From Citreimonas salinaria (GTDB taxonomy: Bacteria; Pseudomonadota; Alphaproteobacteria; Rhodobacterales; Rhodobacteraceae), in contig NZ_FNPF01000014.1 in NCBI RefSeq assembly GCF_900107235.1, positions 1 through 64,000 on the forward strand: a stretch of 64,000 nt of DNA. Reading direction: 5' to 3'. How positions within the stretch are numbered: position 1 is the first letter of the stretch; every line of letters starts with the position of its first letter. Under the pieces are notes generated by a model, which had not been told where the DNA came from, did no database searches, and saw only the letters and a program-made list of their open reading frames with translations. This document shows, piece by piece, positions 48,031 through 57,755 of the stretch. A program made the translations under genes and the position numbers.

Positions 48031-48531
48031 TCAGGCGGATCGGCTCAAGCGGTCTTCCAGCACATCGAAGGGCACGCCCGGTTCGTCCTTGGCGCCGCGG
48101 ATCACCAGCGACGTCTTCACGCTGGCGACGTTGGGCGTGGTCAGCAGCTGGTCGGTCAGGAAGGCCTGGAAGCTCGACAGGTCGGGTGCGACGCATTTCA
48201 GGATGAAATCCACCTCGCCGTTGAGCATGTGGCATTCGCGGACCAGCGGCCACTCGCGGCAGCGATTCTCGAAAGCGCGCAGGTCTGCCTCGGCCTGGCT
48301 TTGCAGGCCGACATTGGCGAAGACCTGAACCTCGAACCCCAGCGCGCGGGCATCGACATCGGCGTGATAGCCCCGGATCAGGCCCATCTCCTCGAGCACA
48401 CGAACCCGGCGCAAGCACGGCGGCGCCGAGATGCCGACACGGCGGGCGAGTTCGACGTTCGTCATCCGACCGTCGGCTTGCAACTCTGACAAGATTTTCC
48501 TGTCGATCGGGTCCAACCGGTGCCCTGGCAT
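48031..48531 (-). CDS. Lrp/AsnC-family regulator
   Basis: A 166-residue regulator. The HTH region LDPIDRKILSELQADGRMTN and VELARRVGISAPPCLRRVRV is close to global Lrp-type proteins. The AsnC domain includes MLNGEVDFILKCVAPDLSSF. It is the third Lrp/AsnC protein in the window. It is divergent from trxB by about 190 bp and could act on itself, trxB or distant amino-acid genes; nothing in the sequence decides this. Confidence 0.87.
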   Translation of the reverse strand: MPGHRLDPIDRKILSELQADGRMTNVELARRVGISAPPCLRRVRVLEEMGLIRGYHADVDARALGFEVQVFANVGLQSQAEADLRAFENRCREWPLVRECHMLNGEVDFILKCVAPDLSSFQAFLTDQLLTTPNVASVKTSLVIRGAKDEPGVPFDVLEDRLSRSA

Positions 48532-48699
48532 CTGCGCCTCCTTGGAATTCGCGATTGTTATAGCACCAACCGCGATCGGCGCAAGAATGTTTCAATATCG
48601 CGCAACATTGTTCCGCAATCTGGACTTAGGGCCAGGCAGCCTCCGCGACGGAACGACCCTTTCGTCCAGCCCACCCCGACGCTATATCCCGGCAAGTAG

Positions 48700-49725
<1,026 letters not shown>

Positions 49726-49937
49726 CCGCAGCGGCAAGAGCGCACGAAACAGCGAAAGATCCAACGCCGCGGACTGGGGCCGGTTCCTTTTGGAGGCATG
49801 CATTTGTCGCAACGCGGCAATTCCGGGCCTACGGCGACCATTTCCGTCTGCGGGTCTTGCAAGCGCTCTAGGGCAAAGCTAAGGCCGCCGCGAACATCCA
49901 CGCCATTTTCGTTCGATTGAAACCAAAGGTCTTGCCC

Positions 49938-51656
49938 ATGTCCATGCCCGCGAACCTCGCTCCGCTTCCCGAACTGTACGTGTCCTACGAGAGTGCCCAG
50001 AAGCTGAAGGTCGAGGCGGGTGACCTTACGTCGCTCGACCTGACCCCGCGACAGATCTGCGATCTGGAGCTGCTGATGAACGGGGGCTTCTACCCGCTCA
50101 AGGGATTCCTGCCCGAGGCGGATTACGACAGCGTCGTCGAGGACATGCGCCTGGCCGACGGCACGCTGTGGCCGATGCCGATCACGCTGGACGTGAAGGA
50201 GGCCTTCGCCGAGACCGTCGAGATCGGCCAGGACATCGCCCTGCGCGACCAGGAGGGCGTGATCCTCGCGACGATGACCGTCACGGACAAGTGGGAGCCG
50301 AACAAGGCCCGCGAAGCCGAAAAGGTCTTCGGTGCGGACGATTCCGCGCACCCGGCGGTGAACTACCTGCACAACCAGGCCGGCAATATCTATCTGGGCG
50401 GGCCTGTCACCGGCATTCAGCAGCCGGTGCACTACGATTTCCGCGGCCGCCGCGACACCCCGAACGAGCTGCGCGCCCAGTTCCGGAAACTGGGCTGGCG
50501 CAAGATCGTCGCCTTCCAGACCCGCAACCCGCTGCACCGCGCGCACCAGGAACTGACCTTCCGCGCCGCGCGCGAGGCCGAGGCGAACCTGCTGATCCAC
50601 CCCGTCGTCGGCCTGACAAAGCCCGGTGACGTCGACCACTTCACCCGCGTGCGCTGCTACGAGGCGGTGCTGGACAAATACCCCAGCTCGACGACGACCA
50701 TGTCGCTGCTGAACCTGGCGATGCGGATGGCCGGCCCGCGCGAGGCCGTGTGGCACGGGCTGATCCGTCGCAACCACGGCTGCACCCACATGATCGTCGG
50801 CCGCGACCACGCAGGCCCCGGCAAGAACAGCGCGGGCGAGGATTTCTACGGCCCCTACGACGCGCAGGAGCTGTTCCGCCAGCACCAGGACGAAATCGGC
50901 ATCACGATGGTCGACTTCAAGCACATGGTCTACGTGCAGGAACGCGCCCAGTACGAACCCGCCGACGAGATCGAGGACCGCGACAACGTCACCATCCTCA
51001 ACATCTCGGGGACCGAGCTTCGCCGCCGCCTGCGCGAAGGCCTAGAAATCCCCGAATGGTTCTCGTTCCCCGAGGTCGTGCAGGAGCTGCGCCGCACCTC
51101 GCCGCCGCGTGCCGAACAGGGGTTCACCGTGTTCTTCACCGGGCTTTCGGGTTCGGGCAAGTCGACCATCGCCAACGCGCTGATGGTCAAGCTGATGGAG
51201 ATGGGTGGCCGCCCGGTGACGCTGCTCGACGGCGACATCGTGCGCAAGAATCTCAGCTCCGAGTTGGGCTTCTCGAAGGAGCACCGGGATCTCAACATCC
51301 AGCGCATCGGCTATGTCGCGTCCGAGATCACCAAGAACGGCGGCATCGCCATCTGCGCCCCGATCGCGCCCTACGCCACCACACGCCGCAGCGTGCGCGA
51401 GATGATCGAGCAATACGGCGCGTTCGTCGAGGTGCACGTGGCCACCCCTCTCGAGGAATGCGAGCGCCGCGACCGCAAGGGCCTCTACAAGCTGGCGCGC
51501 GAGGGCAAGATCAAAGAATTCACGGGGATCTCCGACCCCTACGACGTGCCCGAGACGCCCGAGCTGCGCGTGGATACCGTCAACATCGATGTCGACAACT
51601 GCGCGCATCAGGTGATCCTGAAGCTGGAATCCATGGGCTTGATCGCAGGTCAGTAG
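49938..51656 (+). CDS. Bifunctional sulfate adenylyltransferase / adenylylsulfate kinase
   Basis: A 572-residue fusion that activates sulfate to APS and then to PAPS. The N-terminal ATP sulfurylase (about 1-395) is the Sat/Met3 type, with QTRNPLHRAHQEL (HxxH), VGRDHAGPGKNSAGEDFYG and ISGTELRRRL. The C-terminal APS kinase starts near 398 with P-loop GLSGSGKST at 402-410. No cysD/cysN-type GTPase is present, consistent with the fused enzyme. ATG 49938 follows AAAGG and is preferred over a TTG at 49917. It ends at a clear terminator. Confidence 0.95.
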   Translation: MSMPANLAPLPELYVSYESAQKLKVEAGDLTSLDLTPRQICDLELLMNGGFYPLKGFLPEADYDSVVEDMRLADGTLWPMPITLDVKEAFAETVEIGQDIALRDQEGVILATMTVTDKWEPNKAREAEKVFGADDSAHPAVNYLHNQAGNIYLGGPVTGIQQPVHYDFRGRRDTPNELRAQFRKLGWRKIVAFQTRNPLHRAHQELTFRAAREAEANLLIHPVVGLTKPGDVDHFTRVRCYEAVLDKYPSSTTTMSLLNLAMRMAGPREAVWHGLIRRNHGCTHMIVGRDHAGPGKNSAGEDFYGPYDAQELFRQHQDEIGITMVDFKHMVYVQERAQYEPADEIEDRDNVTILNISGTELRRRLREGLEIPEWFSFPEVVQELRRTSPPRAEQGFTVFFTGLSGSGKSTIANALMVKLMEMGGRPVTLLDGDIVRKNLSSELGFSKEHRDLNIQRIGYVASEITKNGGIAICAPIAPYATTRRSVREMIEQYGAFVEVHVATPLEECERRDRKGLYKLAREGKIKEFTGISDPYDVPETPELRVDTVNIDVDNCAHQVILKLESMGLIAGQ

Positions 51657-51681
51657 AAAGCGTTGATACGTGAGATGGTGT

Positions 51682-51714
51682 GACCCGGCTACAACGGCCG
51701 GGTCTTCTCGTTTT
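51682..51714 (+). terminator. Terminator of the sat/cysC fusion gene
   Basis: GACCCGGC (51682-51689) pairs with GCCGGGTC (51697-51704) around a 7-nt loop, followed by TTCTCGTTTT. Confidence 0.85.
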
Positions 51715-51755
51715 CCAGTCGTTGCGACAGTGGCGCCCTCCGCGGCAGGATATCC

Positions 51756-52124
51756 GTGCCCATTGCAAAAAGAATTTTCCAGATGCGCCTTCTTTCATGT
51801 GCCGCCGCTCTTGTGGCGTTGGCCGGTCCGGCCTTGGCCGAACGCATGTCAGGCCAGTCCGTGGCTGGAATGATGGCCGAAGGACCGTGGCAGTTTCAGG
51901 CCGGCAGCGTCGCGCGGTTCGCCGGCGACGGGACCTTCACGTTCCGCCACGACAACGGCGGCGAAGCGGGCAGCTTCAGGGTCTTTTCGGACGACACCGT
52001 CGAATTGCGCGACAGGCAGACCGGACGCAACTCCCGCTTCTACGTGGATCGCACGCCCGGACGTCCGGACACGGTTGTCTGTCTCTCGGGCCCCTACAAG
52101 GGCCAGAGCTTTGCACTGAAGTGA
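51756..52124 (+). CDS. Small secreted protein of unknown function
   Basis: A 122-residue exported protein with signal peptide core LLSCAAALVALAGPALAE. The mature part is beta-rich: GPWQFQAGSVARFAGDGTF, then TFRHDNGGEAGSFRVFSDDT and SRFYVDRTPGRPDTVVCLSG. It contains a single cysteine and no recognised domain. GTG 51756 has AGGA 5 bp upstream; ATG 51783 would also retain the signal peptide. It shares a bidirectional terminator with the DUF1150 gene downstream. Confidence 0.65.
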   Translation: MPIAKRIFQMRLLSCAAALVALAGPALAERMSGQSVAGMMAEGPWQFQAGSVARFAGDGTFTFRHDNGGEAGSFRVFSDDTVELRDRQTGRNSRFYVDRTPGRPDTVVCLSGPYKGQSFALK

Positions 52125-52188
52125 GCACGGGCGCGGCGGGGTCGCCACTGCGACAAGGCATCCGGCACACATCGCTCTGCGCGAAGCG

Positions 52189-52217
52189 AAAAGGCCGGGC
52201 GCTCTGCCCGGCCTTTT
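52189..52217. terminator. Bidirectional terminator
   Basis: AAAAGGCCGGGC (52189-52200) and GCCCGGCCTTTT (52206-52217) form a 12-bp stem with a GCTCT loop. The flanking A and T runs allow it to serve the plus-strand gene at 51756 and the minus-strand DUF1150 gene. Confidence 0.88.
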
Positions 52218-52248
52218 ACGTTCGCGCCCGTCGCGGCTGTCGCTGCCG

Positions 52249-52476
52249 TCAATGTACGGTGACCGGCGCCAGGTCGTTTTGCCGCGCCAGCACGAAGGCA
52301 AACTTTCGATCGCGCACGAGTGCCAGACGCTGACCTTCCGAATCATGCACCGCGTACAATGTCTTCAGACCGCCGACCTGTTCGCGCACGTCCTCGGGCA
52401 GATCCTCGGCCTTGACGGACCGGACATAGACGGTCCGGCCTTCGTCGAGCTTGGAAAGATCGTACTTCGTATTCAT
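52249..52476 (-). CDS. DUF1150 family protein
   Basis: A 75-residue protein found next to hsp20 genes in many alphaproteobacteria. GRTVYVRSVKAEDLPEDV and LYAVHDSEGQRLALVRDRKF, then AFVLARQNDLAPVTVH are typical. It begins 4 bp after the hsp20 stop, so it is almost certainly co-transcribed and heat-responsive. Biochemical role unknown. Confidence 0.87.
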   Translation of the reverse strand: MNTKYDLSKLDEGRTVYVRSVKAEDLPEDVREQVGGLKTLYAVHDSEGQRLALVRDRKFAFVLARQNDLAPVTVH

Positions 52477-52480
52477 ACCG

Positions 52481-52891
52481 TTACCCTTTCTTGATCTGGA
52501 TCGTCTGAACGACGGTTTCGGGACGGCTGAGCGTGAGGTCCACGTGCAGCAGGCCGTTCTCGATCATCGCCTCGCCGACCTCGACACCGTCGGCCAGCAC
52601 GAAGCTGCGCTGGAACTGGCGCGCGGCGATGCCGCGGTGCAGGAACACCCGCGGCTCCGCATCCTCGCGTTGCCGGCCGCGGATCACCAGTTGGCGGTCC
52701 TCGACGGTGATCGAAAGGTCGCTCTCGGCGAAGCCGGCCACGGCAAGCGTGATCCGGTAGGAATGGTCCGACGTCTGCTCGATGTTGAACGGCGGATAGC
52801 CTTCGCTGGACTTCGCCGTTCTTTCCAGAAGGCGTTCCAGTTGCTCAAACCCGAGCATGTGAGGATAGGACCCCAAGGTCAGTTTGGTCAT
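52481..52891 (-). CDS. Hsp20-family small heat-shock protein
   Basis: A 136-residue alpha-crystallin-type chaperone, IbpA-like. The crystallin domain includes PPFNIEQTSDHSYRITLAVA, GFAESDLSITVEDRQLVIRG and the C-terminal NGLLHVDLTLSRPETV. It holds unfolding proteins in the cytoplasm for refolding by DnaK/ClpB. AAAGGA precedes ATG 52891, and an RpoH-type promoter lies about 60 bp upstream. Confidence 0.93.
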   Translation of the reverse strand: MTKLTLGSYPHMLGFEQLERLLERTAKSSEGYPPFNIEQTSDHSYRITLAVAGFAESDLSITVEDRQLVIRGRQREDAEPRVFLHRGIAARQFQRSFVLADGVEVGEAMIENGLLHVDLTLSRPETVVQTIQIKKG

Positions 52892-52950
52892 CGACACGTC
52901 CTTTTTCAAAGCGACCGTCCGATGCGGCCCCTTCCGGCGACCGCCATCGA

Positions 52951-52980
52951 AATATGGGTGTGCTCCGTTGCGCACGCAAG
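52951..52980 (-). promoter_or_regulatory. RpoH (sigma-32) promoter of hsp20
   Basis: On the minus strand CTTG (52977-52980), 18 bp, then CCCATATT (52951-52958) matches the alphaproteobacterial heat-shock consensus CTTG-N17-18-CYTATNTT with one mismatch. Predicted start is near 52944, giving a short leader to hsp20. Confidence 0.6.
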
Positions 52981-53046
52981 GGCTTTGCGCGGCGCGACGG
53001 ATTTGGCTACCATTCGTGCCTGGCTGGGCTTTACGAAGGGCATGGA

Positions 53047-53271
53047 ATGAACGCGCCGTCCGATCTCTCAATGAAATCCGACGAGGTGCTGCGCGTCGAA
53101 CTGGCGGTCTTCAAGCGCGAGCATCGCGATCTCGACGACTCGATCCGTGCGCTTCAGGCGGGCTCGACCGCCGACCAGATCACCCTGCAGCGGCTCAAGA
53201 AGAAAAAGCTTCTGCTGAAGGACAAGATCGCCCAGATCGAGGACCGACTGACCCCGGACATCATCGCCTGA
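53047..53271 (+). CDS. DUF465 (YdcH-like) protein
   Basis: A 74-residue, highly charged helical protein. [20 protein letters not shown] and [20 protein letters not shown] match the YdcH/DUF465 family, with the L-K-K-x-K-L-x-L-K-D-x-I core. No function is established. It starts at ATG 53047 and precedes purE by about 65 bp in the same direction. Confidence 0.87.
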   Translation: MNAPSDLSMKSDEVLRVELAVFKREHRDLDDSIRALQAGSTADQITLQRLKKKKLLLKDKIAQIEDRLTPDIIA

Positions 53272-53335
53272 GCGCCCGATTGCGCGGCGCGGCGCGTCCG
53301 CTATGGTGCGCCCACGCAAGGCGAAAGGGCACGGC

Positions 53336-53830
53336 ATGGCGGACGGCGAAACGGTCAGGGTCGGGATCATCATGGGCAGCCAGTCCGACTGGCCGACCAT
53401 GCGCGAAGCCGCCGATGTACTCGACGAGCTTTCGGTGCCTTACGAGACACGGATCGTGTCTGCCCACCGCACGCCGGATCGGCTTTGGGAATACGGCAGA
53501 ACCGCCGTCGATCGCGGTCTGCACGTCATTGTCGCGGGCGCCGGCGGCGCGGCGCACCTGCCCGGCATGATGGCCTCCAAGACCCGCGTGCCGGTGATCG
53601 GCGTTCCGGTTCAGACCAAGGCGCTTTCGGGCGTCGACAGCCTGTATTCCATCGTCCAGATGCCGCGCGGCTTCCCTGTGGCCACCATGGCGATCGGCGC
53701 GGCGGGCGCGAAGAACGCCGGTTTGATGGCGGCGGGTATCCTGGCCCTGCACGACGCGGCGCTGGCCGAACGGTTGGAGGCTTGGCGCGCGGCGCTTGCG
53801 GCCTCGATCCCCGAATCCCCCGAGGCGTGA
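53336..53830 (+). CDS. purE: N5-carboxyaminoimidazole ribonucleotide mutase
   Basis: A 164-residue class I PurE that converts N5-CAIR to CAIR in purine synthesis. [23 protein letters not shown] and [20 protein letters not shown] are diagnostic, with the catalytic histidine in SAHRTP. ATG 53336 gives the standard N terminus; an upstream ATG at 53303 is in frame. It is followed by purK, its partner in the two-step carboxylation. Confidence 0.96.
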   Translation: MADGETVRVGIIMGSQSDWPTMREAADVLDELSVPYETRIVSAHRTPDRLWEYGRTAVDRGLHVIVAGAGGAAHLPGMMASKTRVPVIGVPVQTKALSGVDSLYSIVQMPRGFPVATMAIGAAGAKNAGLMAAGILALHDAALAERLEAWRAALAASIPESPEA

Positions 53831-53915
53831 GGCCTTCCGCAGTCATTCTCCGCGCCACCCTTGCTACCGGCCGGCGCGCGGGTCATCAGGGGCGCAGGCG
53901 CTGCGGAGACATCAC

Positions 53916-54989
53916 ATGACACTGGCACCCGGATCGACCATCGGCATCCTCGGCGGCGGGCAACTGGCGCGCATGCTGGCTGTCGCGGCTGCGCGCCTCG
54001 GGCTGAAGGCGCATGTCTACGATCCCGCCCCGGCCGCGCCGGCGGGACAGGTCTGCTACCGCCTGACCACCGCCGCGTTCGGCGACACCGAAGCGCTGGT
54101 TGCCTTCGCCAATGCCGTCGACGTGGTGACATACGAGTTCGAGAACATCCCGACGGAATCGCTAGACGCGGTCGAGGCGATCCGCCCGATCCATCCGAAC
54201 CGCGAGGCCCTCCGCACCAGTCAGGACCGGCTGGTTGAGAAGCGGTTTCTTGCGGAGCTGGGCTTGGCCACCGCGCCCTTCGCCGCCGTCGACGACGCCG
54301 CCACGCTGGACGCCGCGATCGCCGAGATCGGTCTTCCGGCGATCCTCAAGACCCGCCGGATGGGCTATGACGGCAAGGGCCAAGCGCGGCTGAACGCACC
54401 GGGCGACGCAGAGACCGCGCTGCAGTCCATGAACGGTGCCCCCGCGATCCTCGAAGGCTTCGTCGACTTCTCGAGGGAGATCTCGGTGATCGCTGCGCGG
54501 GGGTTGGACGGACGGGTTGCGGCCTTCGATCCCGGCGTCAATGAACACGCGGACGGCATCCTGCGCCGCAGCACGGTGCCCGCGCCCGGCCTGCCCGCGC
54601 GGATGCGCACCGACGCAGTGCTTCTGGCGGGCCGCATCTTAAACGCGCTGGACTATGTGGGCGTCATGGGAGTCGAGTTGTTCGTCACGCCCGGCGAGTT
54701 GATCGTGAACGAGATCGCGCCGCGCGTGCACAATTCCGGGCACTGGACGCAGAACGGCTGCGCCGTGGACCAGTTCGAACAGCACGTCCGCGCCGTCGCC
54801 GGCTGGCCACTGGGCGACGGCGGGCGCCATTCGAACGTGGTGATGGAGAACCTGATCGGTGACGACATGGACCGCGTTCCCGACCTGGCCCGCGATCCGG
54901 CCTGCGCGATCCATCTTTACGGCAAGGCCGAAACCCGCCCCGGTCGCAAGATGGGGCACGTGAACCGGGTCACGCCGCGCGCCGACTGA
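53916..54989 (+). CDS. purK: N5-carboxyaminoimidazole ribonucleotide synthase
   Basis: A 357-residue ATP-grasp enzyme that uses ATP and bicarbonate to form N5-CAIR. IGILGGGQLARMLAVAAARL opens it, followed by VVTYEFENIPTESL, ILKTRRMGYDGKGQARL and the metal-binding ELIVNEIAPRVHNSGHWT. It starts 85 bp after purE and both belong to one purine operon. Confidence 0.96.
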   Translation: MTLAPGSTIGILGGGQLARMLAVAAARLGLKAHVYDPAPAAPAGQVCYRLTTAAFGDTEALVAFANAVDVVTYEFENIPTESLDAVEAIRPIHPNREALRTSQDRLVEKRFLAELGLATAPFAAVDDAATLDAAIAEIGLPAILKTRRMGYDGKGQARLNAPGDAETALQSMNGAPAILEGFVDFSREISVIAARGLDGRVAAFDPGVNEHADGILRRSTVPAPGLPARMRTDAVLLAGRILNALDYVGVMGVELFVTPGELIVNEIAPRVHNSGHWTQNGCAVDQFEQHVRAVAGWPLGDGGRHSNVVMENLIGDDMDRVPDLARDPACAIHLYGKAETRPGRKMGHVNRVTPRAD

Positions 54990-55014
54990 TCTGCCCGGCC
55001 AGCGGCGTCTTGCG

Positions 55015-56004
55015 TTACAAAAGCCCCTGCTTGCGGAACAGGTCCGGAAGCGACGCCTCGGGGCGCGGCCCCAGGTGGCCGATCACTTCGGTCGCCGCGA
55101 CGACGCCCATGCGGCCCGCCGTCTCCATCGAGGCACCCGTCGCAAGCCCGTACAGGAAACCCGCGGCGAACTGGTCGCCGGCGCCGGTGGCGTCCACCGG
55201 AACGATCTTGGTCACTGGAACGTCGATCCGCGTGCCGCGATCCACGATCGTGACCCCGTCGCCCGACCGGGTGCAGATCACGAGGTCGCAGATCGACGAG
55301 ACCGCCTTCAGGTCCGCCTCGAGGTCGTCGTTGCGGTAGAGCGAGCGGATCTCGTCCTCGTTGCCGATGACGTAATCCATGTCGTTCTCTATCAGGCGCA
55401 GGAAGTCGTCGCGGTGACGCTCGACGCAGAACGGGTCGGAAATGGCGATGCCGGCCATGCCTCCGCCCTTGCGGCAGGCACGTGCGGCTTTCAGAAACGC
55501 CTCTTTGCCCTTGTCCTTGTCGAACAGGTAGCCTTCGAGAAACACGGTTTCCGCATTCTCGAGCACGTCCTCGTCCACGTCGTCCGACGACAGCTCGGCC
55601 GAGATCCCCAGATACGTGTTCATCGACCGCTCGCCATCCGGCGAGACGAATATCATGCTGCGCGAAGTCGGCAATTCGCCCCCCGGCACCGGCTCATTGG
55701 CGAAGGCTATGCCCTCGTTCGTCATGGCCGAGGAATAGAACACGCCGAGGTCGTCGTCGGCCACGCGGCCGATGAAGGCCGCTCGCGCATCAAGGTTGCC
55801 CAGCCCCGCGATTGTGTTGGCGACCGAGCCGCCGGGTGTCTGAACGCGATTGCCCATGGCGGCGTAAAGCTGCTTGGCCCGGTCCTGCTCGATCAGCTGC
55901 ATGATGCCCTTCTCGATCCCCATGTCGCCGAGGAACGCGTCATCGGTGCGGGTGATCACGTCCACCACGGCGTTTCCGATGCCGACCACCTGGAATTTTT
56001 TCAT
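55015..56004 (-). CDS. PfkB-family kinase, adenosine kinase-like
   Basis: A 329-residue ribokinase-fold sugar/nucleoside kinase. The N-terminal PGGSVANTIAGLGNLDARAA and the C-terminal catalytic VDATGAGDQFAAGFLYGLA (base Asp in GAGD) define the PfkB family. Annotated relatives in Rhodobacterales are usually called adenosine kinase; another substrate is possible. The ATG overlaps the nth stop by 4 bp, so it is co-expressed with nth. Confidence 0.88.
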   Translation of the reverse strand: MKKFQVVGIGNAVVDVITRTDDAFLGDMGIEKGIMQLIEQDRAKQLYAAMGNRVQTPGGSVANTIAGLGNLDARAAFIGRVADDDLGVFYSSAMTNEGIAFANEPVPGGELPTSRSMIFVSPDGERSMNTYLGISAELSSDDVDEDVLENAETVFLEGYLFDKDKGKEAFLKAARACRKGGGMAGIAISDPFCVERHRDDFLRLIENDMDYVIGNEDEIRSLYRNDDLEADLKAVSSICDLVICTRSGDGVTIVDRGTRIDVPVTKIVPVDATGAGDQFAAGFLYGLATGASMETAGRMGVVAATEVIGHLGPRPEASLPDLFRKQGLL

Positions 56005-56645
56005 GTTGTCTTGTCCTCGAATTGGCAAAGGTCGCGTATCACGCAGGCGTTGCATTTCGGTTTCCGCGCGACGCAAGTATAGCGACCGTGCAGGATAAGC
56101 CAGTGATGCGCGTGCGTCTGGAAATCCACCGGCACGTTGTCCTCTATCGCGCGTTCGACGGCCACCACGTCCTTGCCCGGGCAGATGCCGGTGCGGTTTC
56201 CGACGCGGAAGATGTGCGTGTCGACCGCCTGCGCCGGGTGCTTCCACCACATCGACAGCACGACGTTCGCGGTCTTGCGGCCGACGCCGGGCAGGCTCTC
56301 CAGCGCGGCGCGCGAGTTGGGCACCTCGCCGCCGTATTGCTCGACCAGGATGCGGCTGAGCTTGATGACGTTCTTCGCCTTGTTGCGGTACAGGCCGATC
56401 GTCTTGATATGCTCGATCACACCCTCTTCACCGAGGGCGAGCATCTTTTCCGGGGTGTCGGCCACTGCGAACAGCCCGCGCGTGGCCTTGTTGACGCCCG
56501 CGTCGGTCGCCTGCGCCGACAGCGCCACGGCCACCACCAGAGTGAAGGCGTTGGTGTGCTCCAGCTCGCCCTTCGGCTCGGGCTCGATCGCCTGGAAGCG
56601 GGTGAACACCTCGCGCAGGGTCGCGTAATCCATTTGCTTGGCCAT
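56001..56645 (-). CDS. nth: Endonuclease III
   Basis: A 214-residue base-excision glycosylase/AP lyase removing oxidised pyrimidines. The HhH motif with catalytic lysine is LPGVGRKTANVVLSM, the catalytic aspartate is in VDTHIFRVGNRTG, and the 4Fe-4S ligands are in CVARKPKCNACVIRDLC (C-x6-C-x2-C-x5-C). It is divergent from the Ada-type methyltransferase 130 bp away, giving a DNA-repair pair, and coupled to the PfkB kinase. Confidence 0.96.
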   Translation of the reverse strand: MAKQMDYATLREVFTRFQAIEPEPKGELEHTNAFTLVVAVALSAQATDAGVNKATRGLFAVADTPEKMLALGEEGVIEHIKTIGLYRNKAKNVIKLSRILVEQYGGEVPNSRAALESLPGVGRKTANVVLSMWWKHPAQAVDTHIFRVGNRTGICPGKDVVAVERAIEDNVPVDFQTHAHHWLILHGRYTCVARKPKCNACVIRDLCQFEDKTT

Positions 56646-56774
56646 GAGAGGCTTATCGCTGTCCGTCGCGCGGATCGCAACGGGCGACGGCGTGGCGCAA
56701 CGCAAGGCGCATGATCCGGGTCGCGCGCGCCACGCAAGGCGCCTAGTCTGGAAGGACGCGAAAGGACGAGAACG

Positions 56775-57620
56775 ATGCCCAAGGACAAAGGCCAGCCCTA
56801 CCATTACGGCGTGATGCGACGCGCGATAGACGCGGTTGATCGGCTGGGGCCGCAGGCGACCCTGGACGAGCTCGCGGCCGAGCTGTCGATGAGCCCCGCT
56901 CATTTCCAGCGCCTGTTCTCGGCTTGGGTGGGCGTGTCGCCCAAGCGGTACCAGCAATACCTGGCGCTGGGGCATGCCCGCGCGCTGCTGGCAGCGCGGC
57001 ACACGACGCTGGAGACCGCGCAGGCGGCCGGGCTCTCTGGTCCGGGCAGGCTGCACGACCTGTTCCTGCGCTGGGAAGCGATGAGCCCCGGCGACTATGC
57101 GCGCGGCGGCGGTGGCCTGACGATCCGTTGGGGTATGGCCGACAGCCCCTTCGGCCCGGTTCTGGCAATGGCGACAGAAAAAGGCCTGTGCGGCCTGGCC
57201 TTCACCTCCGAGACCGGCGAGTCGGAAGCGATGGCGGACCTGTGCGCGCGATGGCCCGCCGCCACCTATGTCGAGGACCCGCAGGCCTTGGCCCCCGCTG
57301 TCGCGGCGGCCTTCGCGCCGCGCGGGCCCGGGCCCGGGCCGGAGCTGCACCTGATCGGCGGCCCGTTCCAGATCAAGGTGTGGGAGGCGCTGCTGCGAAT
57401 CCCTGCAGGCCAGGTCACGACCTATTCCGACATCGCCCGCGCGGTGGGCAACCCTCGCGCCGTGCGCGCCGTGGGAACGGCCGTGGGACGTAATCCGATA
57501 TCCTTTCTGGTTCCATGTCACCGGGCGCTTCGGCGCGACGGTGCGCTGGGGGGCTACCATTGGGGCCTTCCGGTCAAGCGCGCCATGCTTGCGTGGGAAG
57601 CCGCCCGGGACGAGGCATGA
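56775..57620 (+). CDS. AraC-domain / methylated-DNA-protein-cysteine methyltransferase fusion (Ada-like)
   Basis: A 281-residue protein. The N-terminal ~110 residues are an AraC-type HTH (LDELAAELSMSPAHFQRLFS and VGVSPKRYQQYLALGHARAL). The C-terminal part is an O6-alkylguanine transferase, with HIP-type FLVPCHRAL where the Cys is the alkyl acceptor, and IPAGQVTTYSDIARAVGNP. The Ada N-terminal zinc phosphotriester domain is absent, so methyl-phosphotriester sensing as in E. coli Ada is not expected. ATG 56775 follows AAAGGACGAGA. Confidence 0.92.
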   Translation: MPKDKGQPYHYGVMRRAIDAVDRLGPQATLDELAAELSMSPAHFQRLFSAWVGVSPKRYQQYLALGHARALLAARHTTLETAQAAGLSGPGRLHDLFLRWEAMSPGDYARGGGGLTIRWGMADSPFGPVLAMATEKGLCGLAFTSETGESEAMADLCARWPAATYVEDPQALAPAVAAAFAPRGPGPGPELHLIGGPFQIKVWEALLRIPAGQVTTYSDIARAVGNPRAVRAVGTAVGRNPISFLVPCHRALRRDGALGGYHWGLPVKRAMLAWEAARDEA

Positions 57621-57755
57621 GCGGGTTTTGACCGGTGGAACTAGAGGCGCTGCGCAAGGGTTTGCCGAGTACGAAGGGGCTTGTTATCGCATGACGAGCC
57701 ATTCAGCGCTACTTCGGACCAGAGGCCGACAAGGCCACGAACAACAGAGGCAACC

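Noticed and set aside
49726-49937. Riboswitch or SAM-type leader before the sulfate-activation gene
   Set aside because: No recognisable conserved riboswitch core or terminator-antiterminator pair was found in the 212-bp gap.
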